A DNA stretch of 58,084 nucleotides from Tsukamurella asaccharolytica (GCF_007858435.1 NZ_VIGW01000017.1:1-58084), one strand, 5' to 3'. Numbered from the stretch's first letter, positions 43,273 to 53,775 are shown. Numbers and translations: made by a program. Notes: generated by a model from the letters alone, not told the origin.

Positions 43273-44682
43273 TCACCCCTCCTTCGCGAGCCCCAGGAGT
43301 GCGTTCTCGACCAGCTCCGGCAGGGCCGGGTGGATCCAGTACTGCCCGCGCGCGAACTCCTGCGCGGGAAGGGAGAAGGACATCGCCGTGATCGCCGACT
43401 GGATCAGCGCCGAGGCCTGGTGCCCGACGATGTGCGCGCCCACCAACAGCCCCGTCGACCGGTCCGCGATCAGTTTGCACACGCCCTCGGCGTCGGCCAT
43501 CGCCCAGCCGTAGGCGATGTCGGCGTAGCGCTGCTCGGCGACGGCCACGTCGATGCCCCGCGAGCGGGCCTCGGCCTCGGTCAGTCCGACGGAGGCGACC
43601 TGCGGGCGGGAGAAGACCGCGCCCGGGACGAACCGGTGATCCGAGGTCGCCGCTGGGGTGTCCCATCCTGACAGCAGGTTCTCCGCGACGACGCGCGCTT
43701 CGTGGTTGGCCACGTGCCGCAGGGGGAACCGCGTGCTCACGTCGCCGAGGGCCCACACGCCGCGGACGGGCGTGCGCTGGTGCTCGTCGACGGGGACGCG
43801 CCCCGCACCGTCGAGCTCGATGCCGATGGCGGGGAGCGCCAAGCCGTCGCCGTTCGGCGTGCGACCGGTGGCGACGAGCAGCACGTCGCCGGCCACCGTC
43901 GAACCGTCGGAGAGGTCCACCTCCACGCCGCCGCCGCTCGCGCGGGTGGCCGTGACCTCGGTGTTCAGGCGCACGTCCCAGTGCTCCGCGACCTGTGCGG
44001 TGAACACCTCGGCGATGGTCTGGTCCTGGGCGCGCAGCAGCCGCTCGCCCCGCGCGACGACGGTGACCTCGGAGCCGAGGCCGGCGAAGACGTGGGCGAA
44101 TTCGGCGGCGATGTACCCGCCGCCGACGATGATCACGCGCCCCGGCAGCGCGTCGAGCCGCATGATCGTGTCGTTGGTGTGGAACGGCGCCGCGCCGTCG
44201 GCGGTGAAGATCGGCGGGATCACGGGCCGCGAACCCGCGGCGATCACGATGTCGCGCCCGGCGACCACGGTGCCGTCGGCCAGTTCGAGGCGGTGCAGCC
44301 CGTCCCCGGACTGGGGCAGGAACCACGCCTCCTGCTGGAAGACGGTGACGTTCGGGCACTCGTTCTCGCGGTAGCGCAGGCCGCCCGCGGCGTAGCGGTC
44401 GATGCGGCCGAAGACGCGGTCCCGGATGTCGGCCCAGCGGGTGCCGGTGATCTCCGCGTCGACTCCGACGGCGCCGCCGTCGCGGGCCTCGTCGGCGACG
44501 TCGGCGGGGTAGACGAACATCTTGGTGGGGATGCAGCCCACGTTCAGACAGGTCCCGCCGAAGGCGCCGTTGAACTGCCCCTTGTCGACGATCGCGATCG
44601 AGCGGTCGTCGAACCGCTCGTCGGGGATCGTGTTGCCGGCGCCGGAGCCGATGATGACGAGGTCGAAGACGCGCTCGGCCAT
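43273..44682 (-). CDS. mtr: mycothione (mycothiol disulfide) reductase
   Basis: This 469-residue flavoprotein reduces mycothiol disulfide with NADPH, keeping the actinobacterial thiol pool reduced. It has FAD motif IIGSGAGN, redox-active GGTCLNVGC (Cys45, Cys50), the second nucleotide motif [37 protein letters not shown] and the C-terminal His in [15 protein letters not shown]. Start ATG 44682 is preferred over the longer frame by comparison with the mycobacterial protein. It overlaps almost directly with the hydrolase gene upstream (one-base gap). Confidence 0.95.
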   Translation of the reverse strand: MAERVFDLVIIGSGAGNTIPDERFDDRSIAIVDKGQFNGAFGGTCLNVGCIPTKMFVYPADVADEARDGGAVGVDAEITGTRWADIRDRVFGRIDRYAAGGLRYRENECPNVTVFQQEAWFLPQSGDGLHRLELADGTVVAGRDIVIAAGSRPVIPPIFTADGAAPFHTNDTIMRLDALPGRVIIVGGGYIAAEFAHVFAGLGSEVTVVARGERLLRAQDQTIAEVFTAQVAEHWDVRLNTEVTATRASGGGVEVDLSDGSTVAGDVLLVATGRTPNGDGLALPAIGIELDGAGRVPVDEHQRTPVRGVWALGDVSTRFPLRHVANHEARVVAENLLSGWDTPAATSDHRFVPGAVFSRPQVASVGLTEAEARSRGIDVAVAEQRYADIAYGWAMADAEGVCKLIADRSTGLLVGAHIVGHQASALIQSAITAMSFSLPAQEFARGQYWIHPALPELVENALLGLAKEG

Positions 44683-44683
44683 G

Positions 44684-45676
44684 TCAGGCCTCGATCTCGC
44701 GGGCCAGCCAGGAAGCCAGCTCGGCGTACGCGGTCTCGCGCGCATCCTTCTCGGAGAGGAAGACGTCGTGCTTGGCGTTCTCGACGGGGATCACCGTCAG
44801 CCGCCCGCCGAGCGCGCCGGACCACTTCGCGATCTGCCGGGTGTCGAGCACGATGTCGGCGCGGCCGGCCTCCTCGCTCCACTCCCTCGGGGCGAAGCTC
44901 CTCGTCGAGCGGAGCACGAGCGACGGGACGCCCACGTCGAGGCCGCGGTGCAGCAGGCTGTGGGCGACGCGCACGGCGCGCAGCCAGCCGAAGCGCACGG
45001 GGAAGCCCTCGATCGGCTTGATGGTGGTGTCGAAGTCGAACTCGCCGTGCGCGTCGGCGTGGATGGTCTGGCCGTAGACGCCGACCGACTCCACGGGGAC
45101 GACGCGGGTGCCCGCCGCCTTGCCGATCAGCTTGACGACGGGCGTCGCGAGCTCGCGCAACACCGCCGAGCCCTGCAGATCGAACCACGGGCTGTCGAGC
45201 ACGAGACCGACGATCGGGGCGGTGCGGCCCGCCGCGCGGCGGCGGTCGAGCCACAGCGGGGTGATGAGGCCGCCGGTGGAGTGTGCCGCGACGACGACGC
45301 CGAGCCCGGGATGCTCCTGCTCGATCGCCGCGACCGCGAGGTCGAGCTCGGTGTCGTAGACCGTGAAGTCGGTCGCGTAGTGCGCCGACTGGCCCTCCCG
45401 GAGCGAGCGCCCGCACTTGCGCAGGTCCAGCGCGTAGAAGGCGTAGCCGCGGTCCGCGAAGAACTCCGCGACGGCGGTCTGGAAGAAGTAGTCGGAGAAG
45501 CCGTGCACCCAGAGCACCGCGTGGTGCGGGTCCTGCGGACCGGAGACGTGCTTGACGAGGGTCGCCACGACGTCGCCGCCCGGCTCGCCGTCGGGGTCGG
45601 GGCCCAGTTCGAAGGTGTGCGCGACGAAGTCGTCGCCCAGGACGTCGGGGGAGTAGGTCAGCTCAGTGGTGGCCAC
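44684..45676 (-). CDS. alpha/beta hydrolase (lysophospholipase-like, Rv2854-type)
   Basis: This 330-residue protein has [33 protein letters not shown], the nucleophile AAHSTGGLI with Ser intact, and the C-terminal acid/His part [12 protein letters not shown] and [10 protein letters not shown]. It resembles the monoacylglycerol lipase/lysophospholipase group. GTG 45676 follows TACAGT by six bases. It is one base upstream of mtr and so first in a hydrolase-mtr operon, the order seen in M. tuberculosis. Confidence 0.85.
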   Translation of the reverse strand: MATTELTYSPDVLGDDFVAHTFELGPDPDGEPGGDVVATLVKHVSGPQDPHHAVLWVHGFSDYFFQTAVAEFFADRGYAFYALDLRKCGRSLREGQSAHYATDFTVYDTELDLAVAAIEQEHPGLGVVVAAHSTGGLITPLWLDRRRAAGRTAPIVGLVLDSPWFDLQGSAVLRELATPVVKLIGKAAGTRVVPVESVGVYGQTIHADAHGEFDFDTTIKPIEGFPVRFGWLRAVRVAHSLLHRGLDVGVPSLVLRSTRSFAPREWSEEAGRADIVLDTRQIAKWSGALGGRLTVIPVENAKHDVFLSEKDARETAYAELASWLAREIEA

Positions 45677-45682
45677 GGGTTC

Positions 45683-45688
45683 ACTGTA
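45683..45688 (-). promoter_or_regulatory. leaderless -10 box TACAGT of the hydrolase-mtr operon
   Basis: On the minus strand TACAGT is followed by six bases and GTG 45676. Confidence 0.5.
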
Positions 45689-45816
45689 ATGACGGCGGGC
45701 GGTCCGGTCGTGCTGCCACGGTGCGCTGCGCGCCGTCGGCGGACCCCGGAGTAAGGTTCTGGCCGAGAAGGGGGCCGATTCGTGGCCCCGCCCCACGTCG
45801 AGGAGTGACCTACCAG

Positions 45817-47313
45817 ATGGCCCGTAACGTGATCAGCACGGACGTCGCGCTCGTCGGCGCGGGAATCATGAGCGCCACGCTCGGCACCCTGCTCCGCAAG
45901 CTGGAGCCCAGCTGGTCGATCAACGTCTTCGAGTCCCTGGACGCCGCGGCCGCCGAGTCCTCCGACCCGTGGAACAACGCGGGCACCGGCCATTCGGCGC
46001 TGTGCGAGCTGAACTACACCCCGCAGGCCGCCGACGGTTCCGTGGACATCTCCAAGGCCATCACGATCAATGAGCAGTTCCAGGTCTCGCGCCAGTTCTG
46101 GGCGTACGCGGTGGACGCGGGCGTGCTCGACGATCCATCCGACTTCATCAACCCCATCCCGCACGCCAGCTTCGTGCACGGCGCCGACAACGTGGAGTAC
46201 CTGCGCAAGCGCTACGACGCGCTCTCCGACCAGACGCTGTTCGAGGGCATGGAGTTCTTCACCGACCCCGCCACGTTCACCGAGCGGCTGCCGATCATGG
46301 CCGCGGGACGCAACTTCGGCGACCCGGTCGCCGTGAACTGGTACGAGGGCGGCACCGACGTCGACTTCGGCTCGCTGACCAAGAAGCTCATCAACTTCGT
46401 GGGCAAGGGCGGCGCCGTCCACTTCGGCACCAAGGTCACGGGCCTCAAGCGCACCAAGGACGGCTGGCGCCTGACCGTGCGCAACCTGCGCACCCACGAG
46501 GTCACCCACGTGGACGCGCGGTTCGTCTTCGTCGGCGCGGGCGGCGGCGCCCTGCCGCTGCTGCAGAAGTCGGGCATCAAGGAGGCGAAGGGCTTCGGCG
46601 GTTTCCCCGTGTCGGGTCAGTTCTTCCGCTGCACCAACCCCGAGCTCATCGACCACCACGCCGCCAAGGTGTACGGCAAGGCCGCCGTCGGCGCCCCGCC
46701 GATGTCGGTGCCCCACCTCGACACCCGCGTCATCGAGGGCACCAAGGGCCTGCTGTTCGGCCCCTACGCCGGCTTCTCGCCGAAGTTCCTCAAGGCCGGC
46801 CAGTACACCGATCTGCCGCTGTCCGTGAAGCCGAACAACCTGCTCCCGATGATGGCCGTCGGTCTCAAGGAGATGGGCCTGACCAAGTACCTCATCGGCG
46901 AGCTGCTGCAGTCGCCTGCCGACCGCGTGAAGACGCTGTCGGAGTTCGTGCCCCGCGCGACCGGCGGCGACTGGGAGCTCATCACCGCCGGCCAGCGCGT
47001 CCAGGTGATCCGCAAGGGCCCCGGCGGCGGCAACCTCGAGTTCGGTACCGCGGTCATCGCCGCGGACGACGAGTCGATCGCCGGCCTGCTCGGCGCCTCG
47101 CCCGGCGCCTCGACGGCGGTGCCGGCCATGCTCGACGTGCTCGGCAAGTGCTTCCCGAAGCACATGCAGGCGTGGAAGCCGCTGCTGCAGGAGATGATCC
47201 CGTCCTACGGCACGACCCTCAACGACAACAAGCAGCTCTTCGGCCAGGTCTGGGACTGGACCAACCGCACGCTGCAGCTGTCCCCGGGCGTTGAGGCCGA
47301 CGCGCAGGGCTAG
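45817..47313 (+). CDS. mqo: malate:quinone oxidoreductase
   Basis: This 498-residue membrane-associated flavoenzyme oxidises malate to oxaloacetate, passing electrons to menaquinone. It has [17 protein letters not shown] at the N-terminus and [20 protein letters not shown], both diagnostic. GAGGAG lies about ten bases before ATG 45817. It diverges from the hydrolase-mtr operon. The next gene begins four bases after its stop. Confidence 0.95.
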   Translation: MARNVISTDVALVGAGIMSATLGTLLRKLEPSWSINVFESLDAAAAESSDPWNNAGTGHSALCELNYTPQAADGSVDISKAITINEQFQVSRQFWAYAVDAGVLDDPSDFINPIPHASFVHGADNVEYLRKRYDALSDQTLFEGMEFFTDPATFTERLPIMAAGRNFGDPVAVNWYEGGTDVDFGSLTKKLINFVGKGGAVHFGTKVTGLKRTKDGWRLTVRNLRTHEVTHVDARFVFVGAGGGALPLLQKSGIKEAKGFGGFPVSGQFFRCTNPELIDHHAAKVYGKAAVGAPPMSVPHLDTRVIEGTKGLLFGPYAGFSPKFLKAGQYTDLPLSVKPNNLLPMMAVGLKEMGLTKYLIGELLQSPADRVKTLSEFVPRATGGDWELITAGQRVQVIRKGPGGGNLEFGTAVIAADDESIAGLLGASPGASTAVPAMLDVLGKCFPKHMQAWKPLLQEMIPSYGTTLNDNKQLFGQVWDWTNRTLQLSPGVEADAQG

Positions 47314-47317
47314 CGCC

Positions 47318-47767
47318 GTGCGCCGCGCCACCGGAGACGAACTCGACGCGAGGACCCTCTACGCGCTGCTGAAGCTGCGCGCGGAGGTCTTCATCGCGGA
47401 GCAGCAGAGCCCCTGGCTCGACATCGACGGGCGCGACCTCGACCCGTCGACGGTCCACCTCTGGCTGCCCGACGATGTCGCCCCCGGTGACTCCGGCAGC
47501 GCGATCGCGACGGTGCGCGTCACTGACGAGGGCCCGGGCCTGGCCGCGATCGGCCGAGTCTGCGCGGCACCGTCGCACCGCGGGCGTGGGCTGATCGGCG
47601 AGCTGATGACCGCGGCGCTCGCCGAGCTCGACGGCCGAGCCTGCCTGCTTGAGGCTCAGTCGCACCTTGAGAGCATGTACGCCAAATACGGATTCGCCCG
47701 CGAGGGAGACGAATTCATCGAGGACGGCATCCCGCACGTCCCCATGAGGAGGCCCGCCGGTGTCTGA
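47318..47767 (+). CDS. ElaA-like GNAT acetyltransferase
   Basis: This 149-residue protein has [17 protein letters not shown] and LDIDGRDLD, typical of ElaA-type GNATs, and the acetyl-CoA loop [18 protein letters not shown], then [12 protein letters not shown]. tuberculosis Rv2851c is the positional match. GTG 47318 follows mqo directly. Its last eight bases overlap the chelatase gene start. Confidence 0.87.
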   Translation: MRRATGDELDARTLYALLKLRAEVFIAEQQSPWLDIDGRDLDPSTVHLWLPDDVAPGDSGSAIATVRVTDEGPGLAAIGRVCAAPSHRGRGLIGELMTAALAELDGRACLLEAQSHLESMYAKYGFAREGDEFIEDGIPHVPMRRPAGV

Positions 47768-49604
47768 CCGCTACCCGTTCAGCGCCGTCGTCGGCCACGA
47801 CGAGCTGCGGCTCGCCCTCACCCTGTGCGCCATCGCGCCCGCCGTCGGCGGCGTGCTCGTGCGCGGCGAGAAGGGCACCGCGAAGTCCACCGCCGCCCGC
47901 GCGCTCGCCCCGCTGCTGCCGCCCCGCCCCGACGGTGCGCCCGCGCGCCTCGTCGAGCTGCCCATCGGCGCTACCGAGGACCGGGTCGTCGGCTCGCTCG
48001 ACCTGCACCGCGCTCTCGGCGAGGGACGCGTCGACTTCACGCCCGGCCTGCTGGCCGACGCCGACGGCGGCATCCTCTACGTCGACGAGGTCAACCTGCT
48101 CTCCGACCATCTCGTCGACGTGCTGCTCGACGCCGCCGCGATGGGGCGGGTCACCGTCGAGCGCGACGCCGTCTCGCGCTCCTACCCGGCCCGGTTCGTG
48201 CTGGTGGGCACCATGAACCCGGAGGAGGGGGAGCTGCGCCCGCAGCTGCTGGACCGCTTCGGCCTCGCGGTCGACGTGCGCGCCAGCCGCGACGTGGACG
48301 CCCGCGTCGAGGTGATGCGCCGCCGCCTCGCCTTCGAGGCCGACCCCGCCGCCTTCGCCGCCGAGTACGCCGACGCCGACGCAGAGCAGGCCCGCCGGAT
48401 CACCGACGCCCGCGACCGGCTGCCCTCCGTCGCGCTGCCCGACGCCGAACTGCGCCGGATCGCCGCGGTGTGCGCCGCCTTCGACGTCGACGGCATGCGC
48501 GCCGACCTCGTGATCGCCCGCGCCGCCCGCGCCCACGCCGCGTGGCGCGGCGCCGCCGAGGTCACCGAGGACGACGTGCGCGTCGCCGCTGCGCTGGCCC
48601 TGCCGCACCGCAAGCGGCGCGACCCGTTCGACGAGCCCGGCCTCGACGACGCCGAGCTCGAGCGCGCCCTCGACGAGGCCCGCGCCGACGACGACCCCGA
48701 GCCGGAGCCCGATCCCGACGGCCCGGGAGGCGGCGATGCCGCGGAGCCCCCGCCGTCCGGACCGGACTCTGCGGGGTCGCCGCAACAGCAGGATCAGGTC
48801 GGCGCGCCGCTCCCGACGGGCCGACACCGCACCGTCGGGAAGCTGACCGTGCCCGGCACCGGCACCGGCGGGGCGACGGGACGCCGCTCCAGGACCCGCT
48901 CCGATCGCGGCAGCGTGGTGCGCGCCGCGCCCGCCGGAACCGGTTCCGGCCTGCACCTTGCCGCCACGCTCCGGGCGGCCGCGCCCGAACAGGCCGCCCG
49001 CGGCCGGGCCGCCGGGCCGCTGCGTCTGGCACCGTCGGATCTCCGGTCGCCGGTCCGCGAGGCGACCGAGGGAAACCTCGTGGTCTTCGTGGTGGACCTC
49101 TCCGGCTCGATGGCGGCACGGGAGCGGATCGCGCTGGTCGGCGAGGCCGCGGTCTCGCTGCTGCGCGACGCCTACCAGCGGCGCGACAAGGTGGCCGTCA
49201 TCGGCTTCCGCGGCGCCGAGGCCACCCTGCTCGTCCCGCCCACGCGGTCCGTCGACGTGGCCGTCGCGCGGCTCGCCCGCGCTCGGACCGGCGGCCGAAC
49301 GCCGCTGGCGGAGGGGCTGATCGAGGCGCGGAAGCTGCTGCGCCGCGAGGACCTGCGGCCCGACGCCCGGCGTCCGCTTCTCGTCGTGCTCACGGACGGT
49401 CGCGCGACCTCGGGCCGTGATCCGCTGCCGCGCGCGCTCGCCGCGGCGGCCGGCCTGCGCGCCGACGGTCGCGCGACGGTGGTAGTGGACTGCGAGACCT
49501 CGATGGTGCGGCTGGGGCTGGCCGCGAAGGTGGCGGCGGCCCTGGGGGCCACGATGCTCCCGCTGAGCGGCCTGAGCCCGCAGGATCTCGCCCGCGTCGC
49601 CTGA
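47760..49604 (+). CDS. magnesium-chelatase-like protein (ChlI AAA plus vWA domains)
   Basis: This 614-residue fused protein has an N-terminal AAA+ domain with Walker [10 protein letters not shown] (36-44) and Walker [14 protein letters not shown] Pro/Gly-rich linker (about 300-400) follows, then a C-terminal vWA domain with MIDAS Asp446-x-Ser448-x-Ser450 (VVDLSGSM). It combines BchI- and BchD-like parts. Beside cobO, cobB and cysG it may insert cobalt into the corrin ring with a CobN subunit encoded elsewhere; this is inference. GTG 47760 overlaps the GNAT gene. Confidence 0.88.
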   Translation: MSDRYPFSAVVGHDELRLALTLCAIAPAVGGVLVRGEKGTAKSTAARALAPLLPPRPDGAPARLVELPIGATEDRVVGSLDLHRALGEGRVDFTPGLLADADGGILYVDEVNLLSDHLVDVLLDAAAMGRVTVERDAVSRSYPARFVLVGTMNPEEGELRPQLLDRFGLAVDVRASRDVDARVEVMRRRLAFEADPAAFAAEYADADAEQARRITDARDRLPSVALPDAELRRIAAVCAAFDVDGMRADLVIARAARAHAAWRGAAEVTEDDVRVAAALALPHRKRRDPFDEPGLDDAELERALDEARADDDPEPEPDPDGPGGGDAAEPPPSGPDSAGSPQQQDQVGAPLPTGRHRTVGKLTVPGTGTGGATGRRSRTRSDRGSVVRAAPAGTGSGLHLAATLRAAAPEQAARGRAAGPLRLAPSDLRSPVREATEGNLVVFVVDLSGSMAARERIALVGEAAVSLLRDAYQRRDKVAVIGFRGAEATLLVPPTRSVDVAVARLARARTGGRTPLAEGLIEARKLLRREDLRPDARRPLLVVLTDGRATSGRDPLPRALAAAAGLRADGRATVVVDCETSMVRLGLAAKVAAALGATMLPLSGLSPQDLARVA

Positions 49605-49642
49605 CGTATGTTCGCCAACGTCGGGTTCCGCGGCCGTCCCAG

Positions 49643-49683
49643 GTGAGATCGGGCCGCGGAGCCCCGCGAAACCCGAATCTCAC
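49643..49683 (+). terminator. imperfect hairpin between chelatase and cobO
   Basis: GTGAGAT (49643-49649) pairs with ATCTCAC (49677-49683), continued by CGGG/CCCG and CCGCGG/CCGCG with small bulges. It begins 38 bases after the chelatase stop and ends just before the cobO ribosome binding site, so it may attenuate rather than end transcription. Confidence 0.4.
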
Positions 49684-49698
49684 GTGAGGAGCCCCCCG

Positions 49699-50316
49699 AT
49701 GCCGCAGGGCAAGGTCGAATCGGTCCCGCAGGACGGCCTGACCACCCGGCAGCGGCGCAACCAGCCGGTGCTGGCCGTGCACACCGGCCCCGGCAAGGGG
49801 AAGTCGACGGCCGCCTTCGGCATGGCCATGCGCGCGTGGAACCAGGGCTTCGACATCGGCGTCTTCCAGTTCGTCAAGAGCGCGAAGTGGAAGGTCGGCG
49901 AGGAGCAGACGATGCTCGCCCTGAACGAGCTGCACGAGCGCACCGGCGTCGGCGGGCCCGTCGAGTGGCACAAGATGGGGCAGGGCTGGTCGTGGTTGCG
50001 CCGGACCGACGGTGCCGAGCAGGACCACGCCGAGGCCGCGCGCGACGGCTGGCGCGAGATCGCGCGCCGGCTCAGCGCGGAGCAGCACCGTTTCTACGTG
50101 CTCGACGAGTTCACCTACCCGCTCAAATGGGGCTGGATCGACGTCGACGAGGTGGTCGAGACCCTCCGCGCGCGCCCCGGCAACCAGCACGTGATCATCA
50201 CCGGCCGCGACGCGCCGCAGGCGCTCATGGACGCCGCCGACCTGGTCACCGAGATGACCAAGGTCAGGCACCCGATGGATGCGGGGAGGAAGGGGCAGAG
50301 GGGGATCGAGTGGTGA
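49699..50316 (+). CDS. cobO: cob(I)yrinic acid a,c-diamide adenosyltransferase
   Basis: This 205-residue enzyme transfers the adenosyl group from ATP to cobalt(I) corrinoids. It has the P-loop HTGPGKGKSTAAFG, FVKSAKWKVGEE, FYVLDEFTYPLKWGW and VIITGRDAP. The ending RGIEW is typical. ATG 49699 has GAGG before it. The last bases are part of a 16-bp direct repeat shared with the cobB start. Confidence 0.94.
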   Translation: MPQGKVESVPQDGLTTRQRRNQPVLAVHTGPGKGKSTAAFGMAMRAWNQGFDIGVFQFVKSAKWKVGEEQTMLALNELHERTGVGGPVEWHKMGQGWSWLRRTDGAEQDHAEAARDGWREIARRLSAEQHRFYVLDEFTYPLKWGWIDVDEVVETLRARPGNQHVIITGRDAPQALMDAADLVTEMTKVRHPMDAGRKGQRGIEW

Positions 50317-50376
50317 CGAACGGCTCCGGCGTCCCGGGAGGTGCGGTGGCCGGGGAGAGCAGGGGGATCGAGTGGT
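50299..50376 (+). repeat. 16-bp direct repeat spanning the cobO-cobB junction
   Basis: AGGGGGATCGAGTGGT occurs at 50299-50314 (end of cobO) and at 50361-50376 (start of cobB), 62 bases apart. The first copy encodes GIEW before the cobO stop; the second supplies GTG 50372 of cobB. Between them a short frame again ends in GIEW, as if the cobO end had been duplicated. Confidence 0.6.
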
Positions 50377-51721
50377 AGCGCCGGCGGTCGTGATCGCCGC
50401 GCCCTCGTCGGGCAGCGGCAAGACGACCATCGCGACCGGACTCATGGGCGCCCTCGCGCGGACCGGTGCCGTCGCCCCGTTCAAGGTGGGCCCCGATTAC
50501 ATCGACCCCGGCTACCACGCGCTCGCCACGGGCCGGCCCGGCCGCAATCTCGACGCCGTGCTCTGCGGTGCGCAGCGCGTCGCCCCCCTGTACCGGCACG
50601 GCGCACGCGACGCGGAGATCGCCGTGGTCGAGGGAGTCATGGGACTGTTCGACGGCCGCATCGTCGACGGTCCCGGCGGCGCGGTGGCCGAGGGCATCGG
50701 CTCCACCGCCGATGTCGCGCAGCTGCTCGGCGCGCCGGTCGTGCTCGTCGTCGACGTGCGGGGCCATTCCCAGTCGCTCGCCGCGCTGCTCGCGGGCTTC
50801 GCGACCTACCGGCCCGGTGTCGCCATCGCCGGAGTCATCCTCAACCGCGTCTCCAGCCCCCGGCACGAGCGGGTGCTGCGCGACGCGTGCGCGCACGCGG
50901 GCCTCGAGGCCGTCGGGGCCATCCCCGGCGCCGCGGCGCTCGAGGTGCCGGCGCGACACCTCGGACTCATCCCCGCCGCCGAACGCGGGGCGGACGCGGT
51001 CGCCGCGGTGGCGGCGATGACGGAGCTGGTGGAGCGCCACGTCGACGTCGACCGGATCCGCGCGCTGGCCAGGCCCGTCGCGGACGGGCCGGCGTGGTCG
51101 CCGCCGGACGAGGTGGCGCGCGTGGGGGAGCCGGTCGTCGCCCTGGCGGGCGGCCCGGCGTTCAGCTTCGGCTACGCCGAGCACGAGGAGCTCCTGCGCG
51201 CCGCGGGGGCGGACGTCCGCCGCTTCGATCCGCTCACCGACGAGCTGCCCGCCGGGACCGCGGCGGTCGTACTGCCCGGCGGCTTCCCCGAGGTGTACGC
51301 CGAGAAGCTGTCGGGGAACGCGCCGCTGCGCGCGCAGCTGCGCGCCCTGGTCGACGCCGGCGGCGCGGTGCACGCCGAGTGCGCGGGACAGCTCTATCTC
51401 GCCGAGTCGCTCGACGGGGTGCCGATGTGCGGCATCGTGCCGGGCGCCGCGACCTTCACCCGGCGGCTCACCCTGGGCTACCGCGACGCGGTGGCCCTCG
51501 GGCCGAGCCCCCTGTTCGCGCCGGGTGAGCGTGTGACGGGGCACGAGTTCCACCGCACCGCGCTCACGCCCGGTCCCGCCGCGGCCTGGGGCTGGCGCGA
51601 CGCCGACGGCCGGGCCACGACCGACGGCTTCCTTTCGTCCACTGTGCACTCCTCGTATCTGCACGTGCACCCTGCCGGATACCCTGAGGTGGCGGAACGC
51701 CTGGTCAGGGCGGTCGCGTGA
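50372..51721 (+). CDS. cobB: cobyrinic acid a,c-diamide synthase
   Basis: This 449-residue amidotransferase makes the a,c-diamide from cobyrinic (or hydrogenobyrinic) acid. It has the ATP-binding IAAPSSGSGKTTIATGL, FKVGPDYIDPGYHALATGRP and EGVMGLFDG in the synthase half. The glutaminase-like half contains the nucleophile Cys in HAECAGQLYLAES and VTGHEFHRT. Start GTG 50372 follows from the conserved N-terminus. It lies 55 bases after cobO. Confidence 0.94.
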   Translation: MVAPAVVIAAPSSGSGKTTIATGLMGALARTGAVAPFKVGPDYIDPGYHALATGRPGRNLDAVLCGAQRVAPLYRHGARDAEIAVVEGVMGLFDGRIVDGPGGAVAEGIGSTADVAQLLGAPVVLVVDVRGHSQSLAALLAGFATYRPGVAIAGVILNRVSSPRHERVLRDACAHAGLEAVGAIPGAAALEVPARHLGLIPAAERGADAVAAVAAMTELVERHVDVDRIRALARPVADGPAWSPPDEVARVGEPVVALAGGPAFSFGYAEHEELLRAAGADVRRFDPLTDELPAGTAAVVLPGGFPEVYAEKLSGNAPLRAQLRALVDAGGAVHAECAGQLYLAESLDGVPMCGIVPGAATFTRRLTLGYRDAVALGPSPLFAPGERVTGHEFHRTALTPGPAAAWGWRDADGRATTDGFLSSTVHSSYLHVHPAGYPEVAERLVRAVA

Positions 51722-51784
51722 GGAGTTCGTCTCACCCTGAGCGGGGGCCTCGCGCGGGCTGAGAGCTTGCTGTACAAATGCCTC

Positions 51785-52372
51785 ATGCACAAGTCGATCA
51801 AGCTCGTCTCCGTCACCTTCGCCGCCGCCGCCGTGGTCGCCACCTCCGCGTGCGCCGCCGGGTCCTACGCCGCTCCCGGATCGCCCTCGTCCTCCGCCAA
51901 GCACAGCGCCTCGGCCACCCCGTCCGCGAAGCCCTCCACCAGCGCCTCGGCCAAGCCCTCGGCCTCGAAGCCCACCCCCGTCAAGGAGGGCACCCCGAGC
52001 GCCGTCCTCGCCTCGACCGCGTGGGAGACCACCGCCGCCAAGGACGCGAAGGGCGCCAGCGTCGCGTTGACCGACGCGAACGTGAAGAACTACGTCGGTT
52101 GGGCCTACTTCAAGAAGGACGGCACCTTCACCCTCTACAACCTGGACGGCACCGCCAAGGGCAAGGGCGACTGGACCGTCTCGGCCGACGGCAAGACCCG
52201 CACCATCGTCGCCAAGAACGCCGACGGCAGCGTCCAGTACAAGCGCACCGTCGAGATCGTCACCCTGACCGAGAAGGAGTTCACGTACCGCGTGTACCCC
52301 GAGGCCTCGAACAAGGCCGTGTACTACGACATCGTGCACACCGCCACCAAGCACGCCGAGCCGCGCGCGTAG
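51785..52372 (+). CDS. exported DUF4822-like protein
   Basis: This 195-residue protein has a signal sequence (KLVSVTFAAAAVVATSACAA) in which the Cys lies in a non-standard lipobox (TSAC), then a Ser/Lys/Pro low-complexity linker (about 28-75) and a compact domain with LASTAWETTAAKDAKGASV, GWAYFKKDGTFTLYNLDGTA and FTYRVYPEASNKAVYYDIVH. The domain pattern fits DUF4822 proteins, which are secreted and of unknown role. It is inserted between cobB and cysG. ATG 51785 was chosen for the signal peptide. Confidence 0.7.
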   Translation: MHKSIKLVSVTFAAAAVVATSACAAGSYAAPGSPSSSAKHSASATPSAKPSTSASAKPSASKPTPVKEGTPSAVLASTAWETTAAKDAKGASVALTDANVKNYVGWAYFKKDGTFTLYNLDGTAKGKGDWTVSADGKTRTIVAKNADGSVQYKRTVEIVTLTEKEFTYRVYPEASNKAVYYDIVHTATKHAEPRA

Positions 52373-52381
52373 CGCCGGAGG

Positions 52382-52401
52382 CCGCTCACTAGGCTGAGCG
52401 G
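52382..52401. promoter_or_regulatory. cysG promoter: -10 TAGGCT inside inverted repeat CCGCTCA/TGAGCGG
   Basis: TAGGCT (52390-52395) followed by seven bases and ATG 52403 gives a leaderless start. The arms CCGCTCA (52382-52388) and TGAGCGG (52395-52401) are perfect complements flanking the box, so a bound dimer would block it. Confidence 0.45.
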
Positions 52402-52402
52402 A

Positions 52403-53620
52403 ATGAACAGCCACGGCGCCCCGCACGATCCCTACCTCGTCGGTTTGGATCTGCGAGGGCGCCGTGTCGTCGTCGTGGGGGCCGGCACCGTCGCGCAGCG
52501 GCGGCTGCCCGTGCTGCTCGCCGCCGGCGCGGACGTCCACGTCATCGCGCCCGAGGCCACCCCCGCCGTCGAATCGACCCCCGGCATCGTCTGGCACCGC
52601 CGCGAGTACGCCTCCGGCGACCTGCTCGGCGCCTGGTACGTCTTGGCCGCGACCGACGATCCGGCGGTGAACGCCGTGGTCGTCGCCGAGGCCGAGGTGC
52701 AGCGCACCTTCTGCGTGCGGGCCGATCTCGCACGCGAGGGCACCGCCGTCACGCCCGCCACCGTCGCCACCGGCGGGTTGCAGGTGGGCGTCCTCGCGTC
52801 CGGGGATCACCGACGGTCCGCCGCCGTCCGGGACAGCCTGCGCGCCGTCCTCACCGGCGACGAGGCGGCCCGGCCCACCCACAAGCCCGAGGGCGTGGCC
52901 CTCGTCGGCGGGGGACCGGGCGACCCGGACCTCATCACCGTGCGCGGCCGCGCCCTCCTGGGCCTCGCCGACGTGGTCGTCGCGGACCGTCTGGCACCGC
53001 CCCGGCTGCTCGCCGAGCTCGCCCCGCACGTCGAGGTGATCGACGCGGCGAAGGTGCCGTACGGGCGGGCCATGGCGCAGCAGGCCATCAACCAGGTACT
53101 CATCGACCGGGCGCGTGGGGGCAAGTTCGTCGTCCGCCTCAAGGGCGGTGACCCCTACGTCTTCGGCCGCGGCTTCGAGGAGCTCGAGGCGCTGGCCGCG
53201 GAGGGCATCCCCGTCACCGTCGTCCCCGGCATCACCAGCTCGATCGCCGCGCCCTCGGCCGCGGGCATCCCGGTGACGCACCGCGGCCTCACGCACGAGT
53301 TCGTGGTCGTCTCCGGGCACGTCGCCCCGGGGCACCCCGACAGCCTCGTCGACTGGGACGCGCTCGGACGGCTGCGCGGCACCGTCGTGGTGCTCATGGC
53401 CGTGGAGCGGCTCGCCGCCATCGCCGGGGCGCTGGTCGCCGGGGGCCGGCCCGCCGAGACGCCGGCCGCGGTGATCGAGAACGCCACGACGGGCGGGCAG
53501 CGCACCGTCCGCGGCACCCTCGCGAGCATCGCGGCGGACGCGGCCGCCGCGGAGGTGGTGCCGCCGGCCGTGCTCGTGGTGGGCCCGACGGCGGGATTCA
53601 CCGCCGCGCTCGGCGGGTGA
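52403..53620 (+). CDS. cysG: bifunctional siroheme/precorrin-2 synthase (CysG-like, CobA-type C-terminus)
   Basis: This 405-residue protein has an N-terminal Rossmann domain (about 10-150), GRRVVVVGAGTVAQRRL, matching the precorrin-2 dehydrogenase/ferrochelatase part, and a C-terminal uroporphyrinogen-III methyltransferase (about 160-405): VALVGGGPGDPDLITVRG, ADRLAPPRLL, VVRLKGGDPYVFGRG and TVVPGITSSIAAPSAAGIP. It supplies precorrin-2 to siroheme and cobalamin. It is the last gene of the cobalamin group before efpA. Confidence 0.94.
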   Translation: MNSHGAPHDPYLVGLDLRGRRVVVVGAGTVAQRRLPVLLAAGADVHVIAPEATPAVESTPGIVWHRREYASGDLLGAWYVLAATDDPAVNAVVVAEAEVQRTFCVRADLAREGTAVTPATVATGGLQVGVLASGDHRRSAAVRDSLRAVLTGDEAARPTHKPEGVALVGGGPGDPDLITVRGRALLGLADVVVADRLAPPRLLAELAPHVEVIDAAKVPYGRAMAQQAINQVLIDRARGGKFVVRLKGGDPYVFGRGFEELEALAAEGIPVTVVPGITSSIAAPSAAGIPVTHRGLTHEFVVVSGHVAPGHPDSLVDWDALGRLRGTVVVLMAVERLAAIAGALVAGGRPAETPAAVIENATTGGQRTVRGTLASIAADAAAAEVVPPAVLVVGPTAGFTAALGG

Positions 53621-53775
53621 TCCGCACCCGGGGGTGGGGTTTGGCGCGTGTCGCAGAAATGTGACGGCCCCGAACCGTCGGCCGCAGCCGGAGCCGGAAA
53701 CACCGCCCTGTCCTGCGCCAATCGCCCGATTCGAGGACTTTCCGAGCCGCCGCGAACTCTCACTTCAGTAACTCT

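Noticed and set aside
49605-49698. Cobalamin riboswitch before cobO.
   Set aside because: The gap is under 100 bases and lacks the B12-box; only a hairpin is present.
50264-53335. A 1023-codon minus-strand frame opposite cobB and cysG.
   Set aside because: Residues are Gly/Arg/Asp/His-rich with no domain; explained by high third-position GC of the forward genes.
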